From the NCBI GenBank assembly GCA_005784505.1, contig VCAZ01000046.1:2484001-2548000 (forward strand): DNA of 64,000 nt, in the 5' to 3' direction. The DNA comes from Bagarius yarrelli (Eukaryota; Chordata; Actinopteri; Siluriformes; Sisoridae). The notes beneath the pieces were generated by a model. That model did not search any database, was not told the origin of the DNA, and saw only the letters and a list, made by a program, of their open reading frames with translations. Of the stretch, positions 52,424-62,899 are shown one piece after another (position 1 is the first letter of the stretch; each line of letters starts with the position of its first letter). A program made the translations under genes and the position numbers.

Positions 52424-53007
52424 ATGCACTGCCACTTTCTGTACTTTGCACTACTTTATCATTATGCATCTTTGCCCCATCCATCTAATGTTACACTTTT
52501 ATATATTCTATTCATATTTACTGTATCATCCAAACACTGTATGTATTTATCCATTATGTCATACTTTGCCCGCTATAACCGTATTATACTATATGCACCT
52601 TTCGTACATTATTTACCCACCTCTGTAATTATCAACCTCATACCATTATTTATTTTACAGTTATTTATTGTAAATAAGCCACTTATGCACTTCTGGTTAG
52701 ATGCTAACTGCATTTTATTGGCTCTGTAGTTCAAGTTCAAGGAGCTTTATTGTCATTTCAGCCATTTATAGCAGATGCAGTACACGGTGAAATGACATAA
52801 CGTTTCTCCAGGACCCCCTTGGTGCTACTCAAAACACCAAATTCACAAAACAACAAAGAGCCATTGAACAGAATAGACATAAAGTGCATGTGTGCAACCT
52901 AGTGCAGAAGAGACAATAAACAATACAAACATTACAAAGACAGTGCAAAGAGGACTGCCTGCACAATGACAATAAGGTTGAATCTAATCTAATCTAATCT
53001 AATCTAT
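52424..53007 (+). mobile_element. LINE 3' end with (AATCT)n tail, split by an inverted repeat element
   Basis: 52424-52728 has a fish LINE 3' region ending gcacttctggttagatgcta, then actgcattttattggctctg. The terminus caatgacaataaggttgaat plus an AATCT microsatellite appears only at 52968-53007. Between them (52731-52960) lies an opposite-looking segment starting ttcaaggagctttattgtca. The two outer parts fit one LINE tail, so the middle is probably a later insertion. Confidence 0.65.
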
Positions 53008-53063
53008 ATATTCTGAACTGTATATACACAAGTTTTAAGACTGGTACTCATCCGTTTCCTGTT

Positions 53064-53206
53064 TTACATTTATATTTACGGCATTTGGCAGACGTCCTTA
53101 TCCAGAGCAACTTTGCTTAGGAGCTCAACAGTGGCAACTTGGTGGTGCTGGGAATTGAACCCTGGTCAGCAGTCCAACACCTTAATCACTGCACTACCAC
53201 TTCCCC
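53064..53206 (-). repeat. tRNA-derived SINE, core partly deleted
   Basis: Tail (acggcatttggcagacgtcc) and head (gaagtggtagtgcagtgatt) are present. The 'caattgaggg...' part of the core is missing. Confidence 0.88.
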
Positions 53207-54151
53207 AGATGTATTTAAAATCATACCTCTGTAATAACATCCACACTACTAAGAAGACATTCTATTTTAATACAAAGGTGTTTACAGAGGTGCCCTCTGT
53301 AGAAGACTTGTGTTCACTCCAAGCATAACACATCATGTCTACATAGAGCAGCAGTAGCTTTGTGCACAGTGGCATTGTCATGCTGGAACAGTGTTTGGGT
53401 CTCTTAGTTCCAGTAAAGGATTAATTTGTTATGACAGTTTTCAAAGGACACACTTGTCCGCTTATTCTTTTAAATACCTGGTGGTTCTTTTGTTTAACAT
53501 GTTAAAAGGTGCTAAAAACTCCTTGGTAACTGCATACTGTTTTGCTGTATCTGTGCGTAAGACATAGTGTGGGTGTGCTCTTAAATATGGAATGTAGTCC
53601 TACTTAACCGGGAATGTTTTTATAAACGTGAGTCTCTGCTCGTGTGCAGGTCTTTTATGTTGCATTCATGAAGCGGTAAGCATGTTTGTGTGCTGGCTTG
53701 TGCAGGTTACGCTACTGAATGGCCACTGCTGTTTACATGTCAAACACAAAGCCCTCCGCTCCCACGCTGCCTAACAAGCTTTTGCAAGATGGTTATTTGT
53801 GTGTGCCTGAGAAAGACAAAAGATTATCTTTTAGCACGTCTTGCTTTTTTTTAAGCACGTGTATTTTTTTCTGGCAAACTGTACTGTCAAAAAATAGGAA
53901 GCAACATGCTTGGTGAAACAGAATAAGTGGCGGTCGTTTGCTGCTGTGACATGTATCGATGTGTGGTTTTAGTGATGAGAGTGTTGAAGTAGTCAGCCTT
54001 TTATCTGATGACCTCCAGCATATTCCTTCTGTGTATCCTGTGAAATTATTCTGAAACCTTTGTCTGTTAATAGCAAATATATATTTCTTTTTTTTTTTTT
54101 TACCAATATTAAAAACTCACAAATAACTTTAATAAGTGATCATATAATGGT

Positions 54152-54460
54152 TTAAGGCCATGTTAAGGGGCAGAGCAATGGTAGATTGGTGGTCGTGGAA
54201 TTCAATTTTACATTTACGCTATTTGGCAAACGCCCTTATCCAGAGCGATTTACATTTATCTCTTTTTGAACAACTGAACAAATAGTGGTTAAGAGCTTGG
54301 CTCAGGGGCCCAACAGTGACAACTTGGTTGTGTTGGGACTCAAACCCCGATCTTCCAGATAGCAGTCCAACACCTTAACTACTGCACTATCACTTCCTAT
54401 GCAAAACGCATAATTTAACCATTAGCTCAACACCTTAACCACTGTGCTACTATTTCCCAA
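54152..54460 (-). repeat. Older SINE copy split by the younger SINE
   Basis: The left part (gtttaaggccatgttaaggg to ggtcgtggaattca) matches the core and B-box side. The right part (aacaccttaaccactgtgct, then actatttccc) matches the head. The younger copy occupies the space between. Confidence 0.65.
54206..54398 (-). repeat. tRNA-derived SINE inserted in an older copy
   Basis: A near full-length copy lies inside what look like the two halves of an older same-orientation copy: core and B-box region at about 54152-54205, head at about 54420-54460. Confidence 0.87.
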
Positions 54461-56340
54461 ATACATGCTAAATAATGACATATCTCTGATCTACGCTCAC
54501 GGTCTATTAACATTCTGTGCATGTTCCTGTGTGTTCACATGGGTTTTCTATGGGGTCTCGGGTTTTCACATTTAGGTGACAATGAGTGTGTGAATATGGA
54601 TGTGCATAAAGTTGAACTGGTGTCTCCTGCCTTTCATTAATTGTTTCCAGAATTGGCTCGACTTTCACTTTGACTCTTGGGTGAAGTAATTGCTGAAAAA
54701 GTGGGAGTGACTAATCAGCAATCATGTAGTTTTTAACCCTGACTTTCAAACAAGGCCCAATCATTTGTCTAGAACGGAGGAGGGCATGCCTGCTAATTGC
54801 ATGACCTTTAATCAAATTTATATTTAATGGTAACTCACTGAATTGTAAGCACTGTAACTGTGTGCTCATTCTGGGAATGCTAAGCTTACTCCTTATTTCG
54901 TGCATGTTTTTGGTGGGTGGTTTGTAGGTAGTTGGCTTTGGCATGCATGTTCATAACAAACACTGTGCCTCCAGCAGTGTTATACATGTTGTGACACTGA
55001 TCTCTCTGTGACATATGGCATTGTGGTGGAGCCTCACAGCTACATGTGCGCATTCAAGTTACATAAGCAGATAGAAAAATGCTGTGACAAGTGACAAGTC
55101 AGGCTTATAGGGATTTGCCTTTCAAGGGGCAAAAAGTGTGTAAAGCTTGTAGCACTAGCTTACCCGAACAGAAGGACTGGACCACAAAGCGTCCATGCAT
55201 ACAACAACAAATGAGTTTTTTCGTTTAGTCCACAAACCTTAACGGACCATATCACGCATCTTAAAATTGGTTTTATGCTTAGCAAACATTACAGCTGTAG
55301 TAACAATCCTCTTGCATGAATGATGGCAGGGATAAAAAAAAGGAATAACAATGGCAGATCAGCATGTTTACAGATTCCCCGATGGCTGTTCTCCTTAAAA
55401 AGGTGTTCTATCTATTCTATTCAGTGTAATCACTGGCTAAAGAAAAGCAACCAATAATGGAGAAGTAAAATTGCGCTGGAGAAATGGAGACCTCACAGCT
55501 GTTCATTAAATGTAACAAGCACAGACTACAGCAGTGAGATGGATATTTTAAGCAGACTGTAAAAAGCTAATGGTGTAATTGAGTGTTCGAGAGATGATGG
55601 AGAGTTACCGTAGCCTCACAGTTAACACTGAAGTTTGCCTAGTCTCCAAATAAAGAGAAATTGTATTAAATTAGACTAAGGGACTGCTTTCTGAAGAAAA
55701 AGGAGCAAGAGAAGGTTTCCATTAGTGATGTAATTTTCAGTATAAATTCCTTTTTATAATCCTGACAGTATCCAAATATTGTAAATTTCAATTATTTCTC
55801 CAACTTTTATCTTGTTTATTTCATGTTTTTTTTGTTTAATAGGAATCAGCTAAAAGTTAGTTTTATTACAAAATGCATTTTGCAAGCACTGTGCTTATTA
55901 TTTGACACATTAATAATCTAATATAAAAACAGGCTTTTATTGTAACACAACATAGCACATTTTTGTTATAGTATTATTGTGTGTATGTATTATTCGCATA
56001 GATTAGCAACATCCTTTTTATTCTTCCAGTTAATATTCGAGCATTTCAATATTTTGGTTCTGATTATGTTCGGCTATTAAAGCTTGGCTAATATTATTTT
56101 AATAATGATCTTTATTTTTTTGTAATTTTTTTAGGGTTTAAATGGGAATGTATCAGGAACCAGAAGGCTTCAAGTGACATTTTGCTGTTTTAGGCAAGAG
56201 TTTAACAACACATTAGGTGTCAAGATCTAAAATTATGCTGAAGATGTAAAACTGATTAAACAACCAACAAACAAGTCGATTTGTCAGAATAAAATTATGT
56301 GGAAAGCTGCCTAAGCTCTTACTTTTCAGGAAAATAGTGT
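54460..56340 (+). other. Intronic stretch, nothing recognised
   Basis: Unique-looking AT-rich sequence with no repeat family or coding frame that I could identify. Confidence 0.5.
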
Positions 56341-56349
56341 GTGTGGAGA

Positions 56350-56450
56350 TCTCTCTCGACCTATGCTATAGGTGGTGATAGAAAACGAGAGCGAGGGAAT
56401 ATCACACTCGACCTGTGCTATAGGTGACAATCGAGTGAATTTCAAGAGTA
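56350..56450. other. Two tandem hairpin-forming repeats
   Basis: tcgacctatgctataggtg at about 56356 and tcgacctgtgctataggtg at about 56408 are direct repeats ~52 bp apart. Each centres on an inner stem (acctat/ataggt in the first) with an outer stem (ctctcg/cgagag in the first, actcga/tcgagt in the second). Confidence 0.65.
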
Positions 56451-56741
56451 ACCTTATTACAGGCAGTTGAGAGGTGACAGAGTAGCATCACGTATCGAGT
56501 CTACAGTAATTCAAGTATGTTCAACACAGCAGATTCCTTCCTATTGCTAGTAAGCAGTTTTACCAGGTTCCAGAAAATAATTTCCAGACTTGCTTTCTTT
56601 GAAAAAACAAAGGACCTGGAACTAACCCAGATCATTTTTGAATTGTAAACAATCTTTTTTCAATTGTGTACTCATCTCATACCCGAAGATTTATATTAAT
56701 TCTGTAAACATATATTAAAAAATAAATACCTCATAGAAATA

Positions 56742-57990
56742 TTGTATATCTTAAAACAGTTCCATGGATTATAGACATACTGTATATCCTTAAACAGTTC
56801 TATGCATTATAGACATACAGTATAACAGTTTAAAAACAGTTCTATGTATTATAGACATACTGTATATCCTTAAACAGTTCTATGCATTATAGACATACTG
56901 TATATCCTTAAACAGTTCTATGCATTATAGACATACTGTATATCCTTAAACAGTTCTATGCATTATAGACATACAGTATATCCTTAAACAGTTCTATGCA
57001 TATAGATTAACATACAGTTATCTTAACTTAATGCATTTAGACATACAGTATATCTTAAACAGTTCTATGCATTATAGACATACAGTATATCCTTAAACAG
57101 TTCTATGTATTATAGACATACAGTATAGCCTAAAACAGTTCTATGCATTATAGACATACTGTATATCTTAAAACAGTTCCATGGATTATAGACATACTGT
57201 ATAATTTTAAAACAGTTTCTATGCATTATAGACATATTGTATATCTTAAAACAGTTTTATGGCATTATAGACAAATGTATATCTTAAAACATTCATTTAT
57301 TCATTTTCTATACCCGCTTATTCCCTAATTCGGGGTCACAGGGATCTGCTGGAGCCCATCCCAGCCGCCTCTGCAAGGGCGAAGGGCTATCTTAAAACAG
57401 TTCTATGTATTATAGACATACTGTATATCTTAAAACAGTTCTATGTATTATAGACATACTGTATATCCTTAAACAGTTCTATGCATTATAGACATACAGT
57501 ATATCCTAAAACAGTTCTATGTATTATAGACATACTGTATATCCTAAAACAGTTCTACAGTTATATGCATTATAGACATACTGTATATCCTTAAACAGTT
57601 TTATGCATTATAGACATACAGTATAATCCTTAAACAAGTTCTATATGCATTATAGACATACTGTATATTTAAACAGTTTTATGCATTAAGACAACTGTTA
57701 TCCTAACTATGCAGTATTATAAATACTGTATATCCTTAACAGTTTGTGCATTATAGACATACAGTATCTAAAACAGTTCTATGCATTATAGACATACTGT
57801 ATATCCTTAAACAGTTCTATGCATTATAGACATACTGTATATCCTTAAACAGTTCTATGTATTATAGACATACTGTATATCCTTAAACAGTTCTATGTAT
57901 TATAGACATACAGTATATCCTAAAACAGTTCTATGTATTATAGACATACAGTATATCCTTAAACAGTTCTATGCATTATAGACATAGAAC
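56742..57990. repeat. 38-bp minisatellite array
   Basis: About 30 head-to-tail copies of a ~38-bp unit. Each runs through ttctatgcattatagacata, then c(t/a)gtatatcctt, then aaacag. Many copies are clean; others carry single-base gains and losses (worst near 57000-57050 and 57660-57760). There are two common versions of the middle, catactgta and catacagta. At 57290-57390 a different repeat interrupts the array. The last unit runs into an inverted stub (catagaactgttttg) near 57980-58000. Confidence 0.95.
57290..57390 (+). repeat. Fish interspersed repeat fragment inserted in the minisatellite
   Basis: The ~100-bp segment begins with cattcatttattcattttct and contains attcggggtcacagggatct, then ctggagcccatcccagc. 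This motif is widespread in fish genomes (recognised from memory; class not assigned). Minisatellite units resume immediately after it, so it probably inserted into an existing array. Confidence 0.65.
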
Positions 57991-57999
57991 TGTTTTGTG

Positions 58000-59310
58000 C
58001 TATAATAAATATAGTATTTGATATCTTCTTCCTGAAGCCAGGGTCCTCTACTAGTGGGTTCTGTTTAGAGGTCGGTTATTAGACAACAAATTTTACCTAC
58101 TTAAGTACAGGTGAAACTATTAATAAAAATAAGTATTGTTTAAAGTTACTTGAGTAAGAGTAATGAAGCTTGAATAATAAGACCACTCAGGTAATAAGTT
58201 ATTATTTACTTTGGATTTAATTTAATGAAGGGAAAATCCGAATCCAGAAAATGCTAACAATCGACTACATATAATATGCATGTAAATTGCGAGATTTTAT
58301 AGTAATCTACGGTGAGGTTAAAGTGGCCATACTTGCAGAATCGCTTTCAAATAGTTATTATTCAGAAACTTACCTTGACATTTTTTCTCAGGTTGAAGCT
58401 TTAGTCCTTTAGTCTTGTCCATTAGTGTTTTTTATATATTTTGCCACTGAGTATTGTAAAAGCGTGGGTAATGTTAACTTATGCAAATCAATATAAATGA
58501 ACAGATCATTTATCTGTCAGGCAGAGACAATTAAAAAATCAATAGTCACACAAAAGTTGTAACTGTTCAGTATTAAAATAGATTTTTTAATGTATTGAGT
58601 TGTAATTAAGGACTTCTATGGACTCTTATCTTGGGTCTGTGTCTTATGGACTGCCAATGATTTTGAAATGGCTTTGCTATGTAAACATCTTCCCCAATCA
58701 TCGAAGCATTAACAGCTAAGAATTACAACCTAATCATAGCTAGTGGGGTTTTCTTCAGCATGGATAAGTAATAAAAGGTAAGATTACAGTCTATTCAGGT
58801 GTTAATGATTAACAAAATAAATATATTTGAATAGGGTACTATTGTCTGCCACATTTCTACTGAAATAAATCATAGGTTTTTGTTTATGTCACTATTTGAA
58901 GGTGAATGCAACTGCAGGCGTTTGTTATTTAATAATAACAAGGGAAAACGGCAAAAAAAATTTTTTTTTAGGATTGCATACATCAGCATCAAAATTTGTC
59001 GCACACTCATTTCTGTGGAATTTATACTATGCGTTTAATGCTGTTAAAGAAAATATAAATGTTCTATGTGTCTTGAAAATTATTTCAAGCAAAGATTTAG
59101 TATATCCGAGTTGCATTAGGCTGTGTAAATTAGGAGGTAAAAAATGTGCTGTTCCCAGACACCTTGGACAAGGTGGTGCTATCAGATGTTATTTGAATCC
59201 AAACACATTTTTTTGATAAGAAAGATAACACTGAATATATTTGTTCATCTTTTCCTGTATCTAATTTGAATTGCCTGGTGCCCTTGTTATGATGAAATCA
59301 GACCTTGAGG
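58000..59310 (+). other. Intronic stretch before the pyrimidine tract
   Basis: AT-rich unique sequence. An open frame at 58896-59216 has no recognisable domain and ordinary intron composition, so I do not call it a gene. Confidence 0.5.
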
Positions 59311-59574
59311 TTGTCCCTGTCCCTTTTTCTTCCTCTCGCCCTCTTCGCATACCTCCTGTTTTTTTCTTTGTCTTTCCCTGTCTCTGTTTCTATATCTTTT
59401 TCATCCTTTCTTCCTGTCTGTGGCTGTCACTCTCTACGCCTCTCATCTTACACAATTTCATTCTCAACATTCCATTATCTCCCCTTCTCTCTTCCTCCTA
59501 CACTCCTTCACAACCTCCTGTCTGCCTCCACCCTCTCCTTTCTCTGCACATTATTCTCGCTCATTTACCATCTC

Positions 59575-59631
<57 letters not shown>

Positions 59632-59730
59632 CGCTCGCTCCCTCTCTCTTTCTCTCACTCTCTCTCTCTGTCTTTCTCTCTGTCTCTCTGTCTGTCTCTC
59701 TCCTTACCACCTCTGCCTCTCTTCCCTCAG
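59311..59730 (+). repeat. Pyrimidine-rich tract with (TC)n core abutting the exon acceptor
   Basis: About 420 bases are overwhelmingly C and T on the + strand, with an uninterrupted (TC)n run at roughly 59579-59629 and imperfect CT repeats to 59705. The tract leads directly into the ctcag acceptor at 59730. It serves as an extremely long polypyrimidine tract and could form triplex DNA. Its long open frames (Ser/Leu-rich on +, Arg/Glu-rich on -) are products of the repeat. Confidence 0.9.
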
Positions 59731-59866
59731 GTGGTGTGTGCATTGCACAATCTCTAAAGATCCCCAGAGAACCCAGACCTGGAGAGTTTGACAAGATCAT
59801 CTCACGGCTGCTCGAGACTCCCAATGCTCGTGCCATTATCATGTTTGCAAATGAGGATGACATCAG
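59731..59866 (+). CDS. grm8: grm8-like receptor exon (ligand-binding domain, second exon in window)
   Basis: This exon continues the glutamate-binding domain from the 9.5 kb exon. A split glycine codon joins the phase 1 boundary (g + gt), giving EIGGVCIAQS. It reads on through KIPREPRPGEFDKII and RLLETPNARAIIMFANEDDI, ending in the first two bases of an Arg codon (phase 2). The motifs IPREPRPGEF and LLETPNARAxIMFANEDDIR fit GRM8 better than GRM4, GRM6 or GRM7 as I remember them. The acceptor is ctcag at 59726-59730 behind a very long CT tract. The donor is gtttgc, a weak match to the GT(A/G)AGT consensus. At 136 nt it keeps the frame. The open frame running on both sides (59271-60056) is mostly low-complexity intron and should not be read as the protein. 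Confidence 0.95.
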
Positions 59867-60698
59867 GTTTGCTTCTCAGTTGTACTATTTCCTATTTTTA
59901 AATCTGGCTTTAGTTATTGTCCAGCAATCTGTAACAGACCGGGTTAACAAAGTAGGTTCAGAACTTGAAATCTTAATAAAAAGGTCATCTTTGAATCGCA
60001 AATGCACACGACCCAAGCAGGAAAATGTGAAAAAAAGTAAGAGCAAAAATCAATAATTAACAGTTAAGTACAACACTGTATATTGACGTGATTTCCTTCT
60101 TGAAATTAAGTACTTTACCATCTTCCAAGACCAAACACACACACACACTTTTCTCTATGAACACGTCTCTGCCCACACAACTGTGCTCACCATATTCACT
60201 ATTGAACTCTAGAGACTGCTGTGTGTGGAAAAAAATCTCAGGAGATCAGCAGTTATAGAAATACTCAAACCAGCCCATCTGACACCATCAAGCATATCAC
60301 ATTCAAAACCACCCAGATCACAATCTCTTCATATTCCGATGATTTATCTGGCCTGTATCTGCATGATATTTGCATGCTTGCTGCCGCAGGTTTGGCTGGT
60401 TAGATACAGTAAGTGCATGAATGAGCAGGTGTTTCTGATAAACTGCTCATATGTTTGCTTATGTACATTTTGAATAATTCAATAATGATATTTAATGATA
60501 AATACTGACTGAATAAATGACGGATAAATATTAATTTAATAAAAGCTGCAGGCGGCATGGTGTGCGAGTGTGACTCCAACTGGTTTTCCACTAAATGTAT
60601 ACTCGATGAGTAAAGTGATATATTTAGTTCTTAAATGTTCTGTAGAGAAATGTTGCTTGAGATGATACAAACATCAGTTGTGTTATGTTACTTTTCAG
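59867..60698 (+). other. Short intron between the second and third window exons
   Basis: The donor is gtttgc and the acceptor ttttcag; length about 830 bp. It contains a fish interspersed repeat (about 60201-60450) and otherwise AT-rich unique sequence. Confidence 0.85.
60201..60450 (+). repeat. Fish interspersed repeat (class uncertain)
   Basis: Recognisable series: attgaactctagagactgct, aggagatcagcagttataga, aatactcaaaccagcccatc, ctgtatctgcatgatatttg and an end of gcatgaatgagcaggtgttt followed by ctgataaactgctcat. Recognised from memory as common in fish genomes; probably a non-autonomous DNA transposon. It sits in the short intron downstream of the 59.7 kb exon. Confidence 0.65.
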
Positions 60699-60853
60699 AC
60701 GTGTTCTTGATGCTGCTAAGCGAAACAATCAAACGCATCACTTTCTCTGGGTGGGCTCAGACAGCTGGGGCTCAAAGATCGCCCCTGTGTTTCAACAGGA
60801 GAAAGTGGCTGAGGGGGCCATTACTATTTTGCCAAAAAGAGCTTCAGTGGAAG
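60699..60853 (+). CDS. grm8: grm8-like receptor exon (ligand-binding domain, third exon in window)
   Basis: The exon opens with ac, completing an Arg codon from the preceding exon, and reads RVLDAAKRNNQTHHFLWVGS, then DSWGSKIAPVFQQEKVAEGA and ITILPKRASVE. It ends with one base of the next codon (phase 1). The Asp of GSDSWGSK (Asp312 in mGluR4 numbering) and the Lys of the same motif (Lys317) are the known contacts for the agonist amino group and distal acid in this family; both are intact. NQT is a candidate N-glycosylation site. The acceptor is ttttcag ending at 60698 and the donor is gtacaa at 60854. The length is 155 nt and there are no frame breaks. Confidence 0.95.
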
Positions 60854-61013
60854 GTACAATGATTTGAGAGCAATTATTGTAAATTCTAACTTTTATATTA
60901 ATGCATAATGCAGTAATTAATGCATAATGGAATTGCCATACATTCGATTTTTAAGTTTAGCTCGGTTAAAATTAATGTTAATATTTTACAGTATTCCTTA
61001 CACCCTCTCCCAG
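60854..61013 (+). other. Very short intron between the third and fourth window exons
   Basis: 160 bp, donor gtacaa, acceptor ctcccag. No repeat seen. Its shortness contrasts with the ~50 kb intron upstream. Confidence 0.9.
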
Positions 61014-61151
61014 CTTTTGACAGGTATTTCAAAAGTCGTAGCTTGTCCAACAACAGGAGAAATGTATGGTTTGCTGAATTCTGGGAGGAAAACTTTGGCT
61101 GCAAGTTGGGCATGCATGGCAAGCGGCTTGGGAGCCCTAAGAAGTGCACAG
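61014..61151 (+). CDS. grm8: grm8-like receptor exon (ligand-binding domain, fourth exon in window)
   Basis: The exon reads FDRYFKSRSLSNNRRNVWFA, then EFWEENFGCKLGMHGKRLGS and PKKCTG, 138 nt, phase 1 to phase 1. The two cysteines (FGCKLG and KKCTG) are conserved across the receptor family. The segment EENFGCKLGxHGKR is characteristic of GRM8 rather than GRM4 or GRM7 in my recollection and is the best paralogue evidence in the window. The acceptor is ctcccag ending at 61013 after a CT-rich stretch; the donor is gtatga at 61152. The junction codon with the previous exon is GCT (Ala), where group III receptors usually have Gly before FD. The next exon of the gene lies beyond 64000. Confidence 0.95.
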
Positions 61152-61487
61152 GTATGAACAGACGATTGGCTTCTTTCTTATAAAGCAAATATTAATTAGA
61201 AGCTGTCATCTCCTTTGTGTAAATCCTTCAGGCTGGAAAAGTTCTTCGGAATGAGATCTGATTAAACTAGGTTCAGCACGGCTCTAGTGACTTTAATAAG
61301 TACATCAATAATTATTTCTTTAATTTCAGGCTCAGTCACTCAATAATTGCAGGTTTTGTCTGCATCATTTTTCTATGTTCTGTTACAGTAGAAGTTCGAT
61401 CTGCTACAAATTTATGAGACTACGTGTTTGAGTGACAGGAATTCCATTTTAGCTGTCATTAAAAGAAGTATATAGCACTGTTCAGAG

Positions 61488-61530
61488 ATATACACTCACA
61501 ACCTGCCACTAAAAAAACCTGCATTGCCTC
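61488..61530. repeat. Possible end fragment of the 60.2 kb repeat family
   Basis: gatatacactcacaacctgc followed by cactaaaaaaacctgc resembles the opposite terminus of the same family. Short and uncertain. Confidence 0.35.
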
Positions 61531-62872
61531 GACACAACAAAAAGTCCTCAGGAGCACAGAGGCTGTCTGAATGTGTCAATATGCTTAGCCTAATAGCTAT
61601 ATATGGGGGATGGCTCAATAGTTCACAGCAAACAGTGAACACAATTACAGCAGGAATCCATCAACCTGAAATCGAACTGCTTGCAGTGTATGCACCTCAA
61701 GTTGTCAACAAAGTTTTGCATGCACGGTAACAATCTGTCTTAGCGGTGAGTTAAAAAGTCCATGATGGAGTCCATTTCCTTAATCTTATAGTTTTAGTAT
61801 AAAATATATATCCTACAAAAATAGTCCAGGGAATGCATACTGCAATTAGCAGTTTTTTTACAGGAGAGAAAACAGACTGGACCGGATTTGAGTGTAGAGA
61901 GTGTAGCTGTTAGCAAAAAGACAACAGTGTGGCTGAAAATCTCTCGCCTCTGTGCTTCCTCTGAACTGTCGACAGACTTTAACTTGGGAAACTAACAGGC
62001 ATTGAAAAAATGTCTTCATCTAAGTACTGTGCTCTAAAGTTAAGTGAAACTTGAGATATACACTGAAGTATATCTGAAGTTTAAGTGGACACTTACATTT
62101 GTACCCACATTTGTGTTGGAATACAGAATGCATAAAGTAAAAAAAAACAAAACATAAAAGTTAGCAATTCACTTACGTTCTGCTAGGGTAAAATGCTACA
62201 TTAAAAAAATACAAGTTTGTGTGTGCTGTGTGCAGAGGAACAGCTTTTATTAAAATAATAAAGCAGATTATAGGTAGATTTTAGTGAGTGTATTTATAAT
62301 TTTAGAGAACAAATGTCACCACCAGGATGGTAGAAACATTTGTCTAACCCTTACATTAAGTTTTTTTCTTAGTACCTACAGCTTTTATTCAACACTTCAC
62401 CAACAACACTGGTGGTGACATTTGTTAACACATGAATCGGTAAGACCTTTAAAACAAAACAACAAAAATCCTTGAAAATTTGTCATTTTCAGCAGTGTTT
62501 GTTTCTGGTATGTTTTTCTATAAACCTTTTACATAGAATCCTAATGAAAACATATAACAATATTTTTTTCTACACTACTTGTAGCATCATTTTGAACCTG
62601 TCTTTGCAGCTAGAATAGAACCACTACAACACGCTGCAACACTGAAACCAAAATGGTTTAAAGATTTTTTTCAGGTGCAATATTTACAAATTTAAATGAC
62701 AGCCAAAACCGCAAAACATATCGTTAAAAGTCTGCATAGGCTTTAAAACATTTATTTATGAAAAGTCAGTGAGCCAAAAAAGTATTATTTTTAGTTTAGG
62801 ATTTAGATTTATATGTAGGCATTGCATTAATTAGCCACATGAATGATCATGTCAAGGATAGTACGAGAAACC

Positions 62873-62899
62873 TGTGTGTGTGTGTGTGTGTGTGTGTGT
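62873..62899. repeat. (TG)n microsatellite
   Basis: An uninterrupted TG run of about 13 units. Confidence 0.95.

Larger units (their letters stand above)
9738..59730 (+). other. Large (~50 kb) intron of the grm8-like gene
   Basis: Sequence between the gtacgt donor at 9738 and the ctcag acceptor at 59726-59730. The flanking exons join in phase, so this is one intron. It is AT-rich and holds nearly all repeats in the window. I found no nested protein-coding gene on either strand; the longer open frames are low-complexity or transposon-derived. Confidence 0.85.

Noticed and set aside
56742..57990. Regular repeats resembling a CRISPR array
   Set aside because: The units are head to tail without unique spacers, in a vertebrate intron; it is a minisatellite.
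59271..60056. 261-residue open frame on the + strand
   Set aside because: Only the part from 59731 to 59866 is a real exon. The rest is pyrimidine-tract and intron translation.
61570..61590. tgtgtcaatatgc, a 13-base match to the start of miR-592 as I remember it (a microRNA hosted by mammalian GRM8)
   Set aside because: The rest of the mature sequence differs and no complementary arm follows, so there is no hairpin precursor.
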